Assembly: GCA_937901285.1 (NCBI GenBank)
Contig: CALCHI010000176.1
Coordinates: 1-16,726, forward strand
DNA from: UBA8437 sp003445035
GTDB lineage: Bacteria > Planctomycetota > Planctomycetia > Planctomycetales > Planctomycetaceae
Length of the DNA: 16,726 nucleotides
Direction: 5' to 3'
The notes under the pieces were generated by a model. The model ran no database searches, was not told where the DNA came from, and was given only the letters and a program-made list of their open reading frames with translations. Both the position numbers and the translations under genes were made by a program. Of the stretch, positions 1 through 7,081 are shown in pieces. The number at the start of each line of letters is the position of its first letter. The stretch's first letter is position 1.

Positions 1-467
1 CAGATCGTCTTGCGGACGGTGAGACCAACCAGATCGGGCGACGTGGCCATCTTCAGCGACGTGCTGCGACCTCGCGATCCTTTCCCTCCGCCCGACTTGG
101 GGACTCGCACCCACAGCCGCACGCCGGCTCGCCTCTTCCCCTCCTTCACCAGTTCGTACTCGTACGGCAAGTGCATCAAACCACTCGGCCATGCGTACTT
201 GGCCCAGTGATCGAGAAACAGGCCCGACACGTCCGCGTCGCCAATCACCTGTTCGCCCGTTGCCCGAATCAGCAGCCGGCTACATCGACCACCACGAGCC
301 GGATCGAATGTCAGCTCCAGGAAGCGGTTCTTCAGAAGGATTTGCGTCGGCTGCCCGGCGGCAACTTTCTTCACGACCACCTCTGCCAATTCTTCACCCG
401 TCGCAGTGGAGAATGCCAGGCACGCTGCCAAACCGGCCATGAGAAGCGTCTTGAGGTTGCTACGCAT
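1..467 (-). CDS. Exported protein, N-terminal part (runs off left edge)
   Basis: An open frame starts at ATG (complement of 465-467) and reads without a stop to the left edge, giving 155 codons. The first ~24 residues (MRSNLKTLLMAGLAACLAFS, then TATGEE) are a Sec signal peptide. The mature part begins with a beta-rich segment containing LLKNRFLELTFDPARGGRCS, then GLFLDHWAKYAWPSG and LPYEYELV. The pattern 'N-x-hydrophobic strand-Fdp-GG' is what I associate with galactose-mutarotase-like beta-sandwich domains at the front of carbohydrate-active proteins. That assignment is inference, and the C-terminal catalytic part, if any, is outside the window. The gene is divergent from the large lyase-like gene and shares its 393-base upstream region, so a joint role in glycan processing is plausible. 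The signal peptide and coherent protein make the gene itself fairly certain. Confidence 0.75.
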   Translation of the reverse strand, partial: MRSNLKTLLMAGLAACLAFSTATGEELAEVVVKKVAAGQPTQILLKNRFLELTFDPARGGRCSRLLIRATGEQVIGDADVSGLFLDHWAKYAWPSGLMHLPYEYELVKEGKRRAGVRLWVRVPKSGGGKGSRGRSTSLKMATSPDLVGLTVRKTI

Positions 468-518
468 CGATCTGTCGGCCTCAACAATCAGTTTCCAGAA
501 GTTGGGTGGCTCCCCAGA

Positions 519-550
519 GCCGTCACCAGCACGATGCCACCGGTGACGGC
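519..550. promoter_or_regulatory. 9-bp perfect inverted repeat in divergent intergenic region
   Basis: GCCGTCACC at 519-527 and GGTGACGGC at 542-550 are perfect complements separated by 14 bases. The element lies about 52 bases upstream of the minus-strand start at 467 and 311 bases upstream of the plus-strand start at 861. It could be an operator for the divergent pair or a hairpin in the leader of the left gene. No T-run follows on either strand, so it is not a typical terminator. Confidence 0.4.
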
Positions 551-610
551 CGCGATTGTGTTCCACCGCCTCTGCCAGCACAAGACTCTCCCGCCCATCC
601 CCACAACGAC

Positions 611-860
611 GCGGTGGCGAAGCTGGTGGCACCAGGCGGGCGTGGTGAGTTGAGCAGTCGAAAACGTGAAACCGTGATCGACGCCAAGCTGACCTTTCCC
701 AAACACGTCACCGTCCTCGCCGAGCGCGGCGGGTTTGCATACATTGTCCATCTGCATGAGGTTGAACACGTCGCCAAGGAGTCGCCAAGCCAGCACTACG
801 GTCCGAGAGCGAGCGTGAAGACATACACCCCTTTCAGCCTCCGACTCACGGGACGCAACA
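611..860 (+). other. Coding-like stretch without a credible gene (possible remnant)
   Basis: The frame holding GTG at 674 reads smoothly with G/C-rich third positions (for example VIDAKLTFPKHVTVLAERGG, then FAYIVHLHEVEHVAKES) and stays open into the next gene to 1129. There is no ATG close to the coding-like part and no ribosome binding site. Past about 860 the frame turns into an obvious shadow of the large gene in another frame. I do not recognise the peptide. It may be a fragment of a decayed gene, or coincidence in G+C-rich DNA. It fills most of the otherwise empty 468-860 gap. Confidence 0.2.
623..635. promoter_or_regulatory. 13-bp palindrome (CTGGTG-G-CACCAG)
   Basis: A perfect 6-1-6 palindrome in the middle of the gap between the divergent genes. 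Its size and symmetry fit a binding site for a dimeric repressor. No clear -35/-10 pair could be paired with it on either strand, so the regulatory role is inference. Confidence 0.3.
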
Positions 861-3800
861 ATGAACCCAGACCTCCAAACACGACCGCGGACAGCGATCG
901 CTATCGGGAAGCATCCCAGCCACCTCTTGCTGGCCTTGCTGTTGCTTGTCGCAATGGATGGCACCTTCGTTTCGGCAGCCGGGCGGATGTTGCCCCGCAC
1001 GGTCGACCGAACAACACGGCTCGTTCACGACGGCCGAGGCGAGGCCGCGATCGTCTATTCAGACGCGGCTGGTGGCCGAGCACTCGGACGGGCTGTGCAA
1101 CAAGCCGTCGCGCGGGCGACCGGAGTTGAACTGGAACTGGTGGCGGACTCAAAAGTCGTCGACCGGATTCCTCGCTGGCCGCATGAGGCGTTCCGGAACC
1201 GACCGCTGATTCTGGTTGGCAACATCAGCAACAACCGGGCGATCATCCCGCTGTATGGGAATCTCCTGGCCGGGGCCGACCTGGGCTATCCCGGAGGGGA
1301 CGGATTCACACTGAGAACCGTTGTGAATCCGTATGGCAGCGGCGTGAACGAAATCGTACTCGGCAGCAGCAGCGTTGCCGGGATGAACAAAGCCGTCCAG
1401 GCATTTGCGGCCATCGTCAAGAATTCCGGCCGACGTGGAACCTTGACGCTGCCTGGCCTGCTGAAAGTCGTGCCCGGTGGAAAATACGTCGAGATCGTCG
1501 ATCGAGCTTCTGCGACAGCGCTGAACCACCAGTGGACCGGTCGCCAGAAAATGCTGCAAACGGTCGTCGAGAAAGCGCGGGCGGCGACGTACATGAACCG
1601 AAAAACCAAATCGTACAACCCCGGACACTATGGGAAGGAGGCCGTCGTCCGAGAGCTGATCGCACTGGTCCAATCGGGGATCCTGCAGTCCGACGAGGTC
1701 CAACACATAGAGAACATCCTGCTGGCCGGCCTGCATGAGGAGTACGACAAAGCCTGGATCGTCCACACACCCAATTGGGTGGGCACCCGGCACCAGACCA
1801 TGGGCATGATGGGATTTCTGGTCACGGCCGATTACCTGTTGAACCGGGCGAATCCCGACAAGGAAGCGACGGTCTTTCTCAAGACATGCGTGGACCAGTC
1901 GCACGCCTATTTCCAGCAGTTCAACTCGAACTATCGTGACGAGGGCAACGACAACACGTCGTTCGACAGCACCGGTCCGATCGGCCGTTACGTCATGGCC
2001 TTCGGCAACTCGAAGTTCTTTGCCAGCGGCGCGGCGAAGCTGATGGCACAGCGTGCAATGATGATGATCGACAACCGGGGTTGGTTCGTTGCACCGGGGA
2101 ATTACGAGGACGTGCGGCAGGGGAGCATGAACGGCGGTGTGGATACCACCCATTCGGTCCATCTGCCGGCGTTCGTTCATCGCGACGGCGAGCTTCGCTG
2201 GATCATCGAGAACGCGCGCGGCATCAACCCGATGAACGATGGCGGGTGGGCCTTTGGCAGCGGAATTGCCGGCAACCGTTATCCATTCGGTCCCGATGTG
2301 AAAGCGGTCAAACCCGGGGCATGGCTCGGTGTGACTATCCAGCCGCTGACGTCCTACTACTTCGACCGCTGTGGGAAATACATGACTCACAGTGGAACTC
2401 GGCGCGGCGGGCTCGCATGGAAATCGCTGATTCCCAGGGACCGCGCGGTCGAAATGGTGACCTTCCGCGATCGTTTCGCCCCCGACGCAGCGTACCTGTT
2501 TCTCAACGGCTTCCAGGGCGGCCGCTACAACAGCATGGATGCCAATGCCATCTTGCGTTACTCGGATCGCGGCGCGATCTGGCTGATTTCCCAGACCGAA
2601 CAATTGGGGCATTACTTTCGCAACGCAATGCATATCGGCCACGGCTATCGCAGCGACTACTTCTCGATGCCCGGCACCATCCGGCTGGAGGCTTCGCTTG
2701 ATGAGACGGACACGGGGATAACGGTTACGACGCTGCCAAGCTTCAACGGGGCGGACTGGACTCGGCATATCATCCGGGCCCGAGAGAAGTACTTCGTCGT
2801 GATCGACACGGCCCGATTTCTTGACAACGGTGACTACGATCTGACGTGCACCTGGCGCAGCCTTCCGATTGCAGCAATGGAAAAGGACGCGTGGGTGGCG
2901 CGACAGATGGGCAGTCGATTCGAATTGCACAATGCCGATGGGATTGAGCAATCGAGCCATTACGAACGCGCTCGATCCTCCGAACAGATGTCGGTGAACC
3001 CCTATCTGCTTCGCCAACACGCCGCGGTGAAGGGACGAAAGGGCGAACACTTCAGCATTCGTAATTTGTTCTTCACCGGGGCGAGTGATTCAAAACGGGG
3101 GTATCGCCTCAAGCCGGTGGGCACAGACGCGGTCGTGATCTCCGATACCGACGGTTACTTCGCCCTGGCCGGCGTAGGCATGGGCGGCAAACGGCGATTC
3201 GGACCGTTTGCGACCGATGCTCGTACGTTTCTGATCAGCAGCGACTCCATTCGTCTGGCACCCGCAGGCTCTCGTTTGTGGCTCGACCAGAAGCCCGTGC
3301 CTGCAGGCCGCGGGGTGCCGGCGGTCAACGACTCACTCAAGAAACTGTGGCGTGACACCGCATCGGCAAAGCCATTTCGGAACCGCGACGCTCGTCGGCA
3401 GGCCCGGCATGTGGCAGACGCCAGGCTGCCGAAACTCGCATGGTCATACGACAAATTCACTCGCCTCCACGAGGAAATCGGTGGCGTCACGATCGTCGAC
3501 CCAACCGGGGGCAAGCTGCCTGACGAACTGTTCGACCGGCAAATTCGCGCCCATTCACCTCCCTATACCTGGCCGAAAGGGACTGAATCGGTGACGTACG
3601 ATCTCGGCCGCGTGGAAACGCTGTCCGAACTGCATCTCGACGTCGAATACGGACAACCCGCTGGAAAAAATCGGAATCCGTACTGGGTCAAACGGAGCGA
3701 GAAGCCCATCACGATCGGCTTCAGTAACGACAATTTTCGTGATGATAAGCGGACCATTTCACTGATCCATGACCACGTCTGGCGACAGGATCCTCCGTAC

Positions 3801-5051
3801 ATCTACAAGCCGTATCACTACGCGCCCAAGTCCTGGCGACAATTTCCGCCCGCGGGGGAATCTCCGCTGAAAATCAAAGCCAGGTTCGTTCGCACGCCGG
3901 CTCGCGGATGTTGGGAGACTCATTTCTTCCGCTCGACAACCCGCCCAGCCCAGTTTGACTGGCTGGAACCGGTGGACTTAGACGGCGACGGCGTTGACGA
4001 ATTGGCGATCGCGACCGAGGCCCGTGAGTTGGTCGTACTGGACAGCGAAGGCACACCGCGATGGCGCAAGACGCTCGACAACTCGATCACCGACCTGTTC
4101 GCTCTCGACCTGGACGGCGACGGCCGCCAAACGCTGTTGGTAGCCGACAACGGATGGTACATCCGCGGCTACGACCACGCCGGAAACCGCGTCTACGATT
4201 CGGATTGCAAGCAAGTCGGCCTGGCAGGCGCATTCGCACTGGGCGCGGTGGTGCCCGAAGGAAGCAAGCGGCCTTACATCACGGTGGCCACCGGCGCCGG
4301 TGGAGCCTGTCTGGATGGCAACGGAAAGCTGTATTGCCGTATTGCCGCGACGGGCATCGCCAGCGACAGCGTGCTTCAGGGGTCATCGTCCTCGCCGCTG
4401 GCCGCACACCGGACCGCCTTCCGTAGCGCATGGGGTGCTGGCGGCTGGCGTGATATTCGGTTGCTGAAGCCCGGTAGCTCACCACAGGAAAAAGCAACGC
4501 TGCTCCCCAGCGGTGGTATAAGGTGTTTCTGGTGGCTTGGACTCGGCTTCGAATTCTGGCCGGAAACCGCGGCACCGGACGACGCCACATGGCGAGACGG
4601 ACTGGCGGTCTTCGTAGCACGGGCTGGCGTGAATGCTTATGGCCTTGGCGACAAAGTCCCATCCGCACGTTGGAATGCCCCCGCTGCCGGCCCGATCAGC
4701 GCGTATGCGTTTGCAGACGTCGCCAAAAGTCCCGGCATGGAATTGGTGCTCGCCCGACTCGACGGCTTCATTCATGTTCTCGATCGTAGTGGCAAGATGA
4801 TCCACACCTGGGCGACACAGGGTCCGGTCAAGGACATCCGTGCCTGGCACGCGGGCGATGTGGTGGTCGCAGCGGCTGTGAGCAACTCTGTGCGTTTCTA
4901 CGGACGCGGCGGTAAAGAAATCGGTCGGATCTCAGTTCCCGCCGAACGCCTCGCGACCCTGCGATCCAGCGGCGGGTCTGAAACTCTGGTCGCTACCGGC
5001 ACCGATGGGAAGATTGTGGCGTGGACGTCCCGCAGCATCAGCCCACGCTAA
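861..5051 (+). CDS. Large exported lyase-like multidomain protein with FG-GAP/propeller tail
   Basis: This encodes 1396 residues with a Sec signal peptide (hydrophobic core HLLLALLLLVAM at 21-32, cleavage near VSAAG). Residues ~50-190 resemble the small N-terminal domain found before hexosaminidase/alpha-glucuronidase-type catalytic domains (RPLILVGNISNN at ~114-125). Residues ~250-500 are helix-rich, with many aromatic residues, like the alpha/alpha toroid of polysaccharide lyases. Residues ~520-780 resemble the beta-sheet region of heparinase II/III-like lyases (MDANAILRYSDRGAIWLI; FRNAMHIGHGYRSDYF at ~586). Residues ~905-1015 look discoidin-like (VTYDLGRVETLSELHLDVEY). Two calcium-binding FG-GAP/VCBS motifs follow, DLDGDGVDE at 1039 and DLDGDGRQ at 1083, then a PQQ-like propeller tail to the end. 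Domain names are from pattern recall, and catalytic residues were not identified. ATG 861 is chosen because it gives a proper signal peptide; the ribosome binding site is weak. Confidence 0.85.
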   Translation: MNPDLQTRPRTAIAIGKHPSHLLLALLLLVAMDGTFVSAAGRMLPRTVDRTTRLVHDGRGEAAIVYSDAAGGRALGRAVQQAVARATGVELELVADSKVVDRIPRWPHEAFRNRPLILVGNISNNRAIIPLYGNLLAGADLGYPGGDGFTLRTVVNPYGSGVNEIVLGSSSVAGMNKAVQAFAAIVKNSGRRGTLTLPGLLKVVPGGKYVEIVDRASATALNHQWTGRQKMLQTVVEKARAATYMNRKTKSYNPGHYGKEAVVRELIALVQSGILQSDEVQHIENILLAGLHEEYDKAWIVHTPNWVGTRHQTMGMMGFLVTADYLLNRANPDKEATVFLKTCVDQSHAYFQQFNSNYRDEGNDNTSFDSTGPIGRYVMAFGNSKFFASGAAKLMAQRAMMMIDNRGWFVAPGNYEDVRQGSMNGGVDTTHSVHLPAFVHRDGELRWIIENARGINPMNDGGWAFGSGIAGNRYPFGPDVKAVKPGAWLGVTIQPLTSYYFDRCGKYMTHSGTRRGGLAWKSLIPRDRAVEMVTFRDRFAPDAAYLFLNGFQGGRYNSMDANAILRYSDRGAIWLISQTEQLGHYFRNAMHIGHGYRSDYFSMPGTIRLEASLDETDTGITVTTLPSFNGADWTRHIIRAREKYFVVIDTARFLDNGDYDLTCTWRSLPIAAMEKDAWVARQMGSRFELHNADGIEQSSHYERARSSEQMSVNPYLLRQHAAVKGRKGEHFSIRNLFFTGASDSKRGYRLKPVGTDAVVISDTDGYFALAGVGMGGKRRFGPFATDARTFLISSDSIRLAPAGSRLWLDQKPVPAGRGVPAVNDSLKKLWRDTASAKPFRNRDARRQARHVADARLPKLAWSYDKFTRLHEEIGGVTIVDPTGGKLPDELFDRQIRAHSPPYTWPKGTESVTYDLGRVETLSELHLDVEYGQPAGKNRNPYWVKRSEKPITIGFSNDNFRDDKRTISLIHDHVWRQDPPYIYKPYHYAPKSWRQFPPAGESPLKIKARFVRTPARGCWETHFFRSTTRPAQFDWLEPVDLDGDGVDELAIATEARELVVLDSEGTPRWRKTLDNSITDLFALDLDGDGRQTLLVADNGWYIRGYDHAGNRVYDSDCKQVGLAGAFALGAVVPEGSKRPYITVATGAGGACLDGNGKLYCRIAATGIASDSVLQGSSSSPLAAHRTAFRSAWGAGGWRDIRLLKPGSSPQEKATLLPSGGIRCFWWLGLGFEFWPETAAPDDATWRDGLAVFVARAGVNAYGLGDKVPSARWNAPAAGPISAYAFADVAKSPGMELVLARLDGFIHVLDRSGKMIHTWATQGPVKDIRAWHAGDVVVAAAVSNSVRFYGRGGKEIGRISVPAERLATLRSSGGSETLVATGTDGKIVAWTSRSISPR

Positions 5052-5107
5052 ATCGCGGTGGATCTGTGTGATCCGTCACGACCCTGGGAGTGTTTCAGGA
5101 GTGAACC

Positions 5108-5287
5108 ATGCGGCGAACCCAGTCATTTGACGTCATCGGCTGGCAACAGGGTGACCATCGCCCCGGCACATGTACGGCTGCGGTAAGCCCGATAACTTCT
5201 GGTTTCCCGAATCACCCGGCAATGAATGGAGGTCCACTCATGAATCCGAGCAACCGGATCCTGCTGATTCCGGGCCATACGCATTGA
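5108..5287 (+). CDS. Possible small protein or leader peptide, 59 aa
   Basis: ATG 5108 is preceded by AGGAG (5097-5101) with a 6-base gap, the best Shine-Dalgarno in the window. The frame runs 59 codons to TGA 5285-5287, 34 bases before DUF1501-A. A second in-frame ATG at 5240 has its own GGAGGT (5228-5233) at 6-base spacing and would give a 15-residue peptide (MNPSNRILLIPGHTH). The product (starts MRRTQSFDVIGWQQGD) has no signal peptide, no membrane segment and no recognisable family. It could be a leader peptide that couples translation to DUF1501-A, whose own start lacks a good binding site, or a real small protein. It could also be chance: third-position G/C is mixed. Confidence 0.3.
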   Translation: MRRTQSFDVIGWQQGDHRPGTCTAAVSPITSGFPNHPAMNGGPLMNPSNRILLIPGHTH

Positions 5288-5321
5288 TCGATCCCGATTG
5301 ACCTCGGATAATAACCCGCTG

Positions 5322-6761
5322 ATGTCCAACCACCGCCACATCTCCCGCCGTCAGTTCGACCGAACCCTGGGCCTGGGAGTCATGGGCCTGGGATTAGGGG
5401 ATTTACTTGCCGAACGCGGGCAGGCCAGCCCCCTGACGGGCTTTGGCAAAGCCAAGCACGTCATCTTTCTGTTCCTCTATGGTGGTCCCAGTCAAATCGA
5501 TTCCTGGGACATGAAGCCTGATGCCGCGGTCGAATACCGAGGGGAATTCACACCGATCACGACGGCCGTGCCGGGCATCACTTGTTGTGAACATCTGCCG
5601 CTGCTGGCAAAACGCACAAAGGACCTGGCCATTGTCCGCTCAATGACAATGGAGGGCAGCAGCACCGGTGATCACCACTGCGATGCCTACTACGTTTTGA
5701 CGGGTCAGCGACTGGCCAAATCGGACATCGCCCAGGGAATCAACCGCAAGCCGCGACCAGACGACGACTGGCCATTCATCGGCTCCACGGTCTCCTACTG
5801 CCGGCCAACCAAGGGAGACTTGCCTGCTTCCGTTCAACTGCCGTTCTACAGCAACGAGTTCAGTGGCTACGTGGTTCCGGGGCAATTCGCCGGCAAGTTA
5901 GGTCGCGCTCACGAATCGCTGCTGGTTCGTGGTGTTCCTGACCCCAAGGTGAAACACGGTTTCAAGCCACGGGAATTCCGAATTCCGTCATTCGAGTTGC
6001 CCGGCGAAGTCAGTCACCAGCGGATCGCGGGTCGAAAACGCCTGTTGCGGAAACTCAATGCCTGGCAAGGACGCGTTGAAGACTCTCGCCAGGTCGACAA
6101 CTTCAACACGCACCAGCAGCGGGCATTCAGGTTGCTCACCTCAAAGCGAGTGAAAGAGGCCTTCGACCTTGAACGTGAACCAGAGAGTCTGCGGAACCGT
6201 TACGGCAACACGGTGACGGCACAGGGCACATTGATGGCCCGGCGGCTTGTGGAAGCCGGAGTGCCTTTTGTCACGGTCCACTGGCGCACTCCCCAGAAGT
6301 CACCTCTGGTCTCCACCTGGGATACTCACGCAGACAACTTCTTCCACCTCCGAACGCACTTGCTGCCGGAACTGGACAAGATGCTCTCGGCCCTCCTGGA
6401 AGATCTGGACCAGAGAGGCCTGCTCGAATCCACCCTGGTTTTGGCCATGGGAGAAATGGGCCGCTCACCGAAGTGGGCCGACCCTCGAGTTCGCGGCACG
6501 AAGTATCAGCCAGGGCGTGACCACTGGATCAACAGCATGTTTGCCCTGTTCGCCGGGGGCGGTATCCGTGGTGGCCAGGTCTACGGCGCTACGGACAAGG
6601 TGGCGGGCTACCCGATCACAAAACCCGTCTGGCCAGGTGATATCGCAGCCACTATCTATCACGCTCTCGGTATTCGACGCGATGAACTGCTAATCAACGA
6701 CCGTGAAGGACGCCGTGTCAACCTGCTGGAAGAAGGCGAACCCATTCCGCTGTTTTCCTAG
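5322..6761 (+). CDS. DUF1501 family exported protein (DUF1501-A)
   Basis: This encodes 479 residues from ATG 5322. The frame also has a TTG at 5298, but ATG puts a Tat-type signal at the very N-terminus (ISRRQFDRTLGLG, then small/hydrophobic residues). Family hallmarks are present: GGPSQIDSWDMKP at 54-66, DDDWPFIGS, WDTH at 333-336, GEMGRSPKW and GRDHW at 398-402, then GGGIRGGQVYGATD. DUF1501 is placed in the alkaline phosphatase/sulfatase superfamily, where such D and H residues bind metal. The substrate of this family is not established. The gene follows the lyase-like gene rather than the usual DUF1549/DUF1553 partner. Its subfamily (PGQFAGKLG, EREPESLRNRYG, GGGIRGGQ) matches DUF1501-B downstream. 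Removal of ester sulfate or phosphate from a polysaccharide would fit the context but is inference. Confidence 0.9.
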   Translation: MSNHRHISRRQFDRTLGLGVMGLGLGDLLAERGQASPLTGFGKAKHVIFLFLYGGPSQIDSWDMKPDAAVEYRGEFTPITTAVPGITCCEHLPLLAKRTKDLAIVRSMTMEGSSTGDHHCDAYYVLTGQRLAKSDIAQGINRKPRPDDDWPFIGSTVSYCRPTKGDLPASVQLPFYSNEFSGYVVPGQFAGKLGRAHESLLVRGVPDPKVKHGFKPREFRIPSFELPGEVSHQRIAGRKRLLRKLNAWQGRVEDSRQVDNFNTHQQRAFRLLTSKRVKEAFDLEREPESLRNRYGNTVTAQGTLMARRLVEAGVPFVTVHWRTPQKSPLVSTWDTHADNFFHLRTHLLPELDKMLSALLEDLDQRGLLESTLVLAMGEMGRSPKWADPRVRGTKYQPGRDHWINSMFALFAGGGIRGGQVYGATDKVAGYPITKPVWPGDIAATIYHALGIRRDELLINDREGRRVNLLEEGEPIPLFS

Positions 6762-6829
6762 CTTCTGTGTTCTTCGATGAAGGCACGCCAGTTGGCAAGC
6801 GGGATAGCGTTGCTTTTCGGAGCCTGTGA

Positions 6830-7081
6830 ACTGGCTCGCCACCGCGACATCCGCATGACGATCAAGCCGGGGCGGTCGCGGCGACACAGAAGGGGACGTG
6901 GTCATGGGATGCCTCCAAAGACATCGTCACCGCTCACGTCGAGACGCTTGCCGACAGTGGGGGTTGTGACGTGAGAGGCGGCCTGCTCCGTGTGACGTTG
7001 GAGCACCATTGTGCCTTTGCGATGATCGATGCAACATGTCACCCCAAGTTCATATTCCATCGTGAGGACAAATCGGCATGA
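6830..7081 (+). other. Open coding-like frame ending in ATGA overlap with next gene
   Basis: In the 316-base gap after DUF1501-A, one frame is open from 6830 and reads GTWSWDASKDIVTAHVETLA, then DSGGCDVRGGLLRVTLEHHC, ending HREDKSA at TGA 7079-7081. That TGA overlaps the ATG of the next gene as ATGA, a common sign of translational coupling. The only in-frame ATG is at 7022, so there is no convincing start. A signal-like N-terminus in another frame (MKARQLASGIALLFG from 6778) could be joined by one frameshift at the G-rich run near 6869-6875. It may be a broken small gene or an accident of base composition. I recognise no family. Confidence 0.2.

Noticed and set aside
1149..3050. Minus-strand open frame of 633 codons
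   Set aside because: Lies entirely antisense to the lyase-like gene, rich in Val/Arg/His/Asp as expected for a mirror frame of G+C-rich coding DNA, and has no domain or signal.
5062..5076. GGATC-N5-GATCC hairpin after the lyase-like gene as a terminator
   Set aside because: Only a 5-bp stem and no T-run, so too weak to call.
5298..5321. TTG start for DUF1501-A, adding 8 residues
   Set aside because: ATG 5322 places the Tat-type signal correctly; the TTG has no better binding site.
6778..6974. 65-codon ORF with a signal-like N-terminus (MKARQLASGIALLFGAC)
   Set aside because: No ribosome binding site, and the second half is an Arg-rich out-of-frame reading. Kept only as a possible frameshifted part of the coding-like stretch before the Gfo/Idh-like gene.
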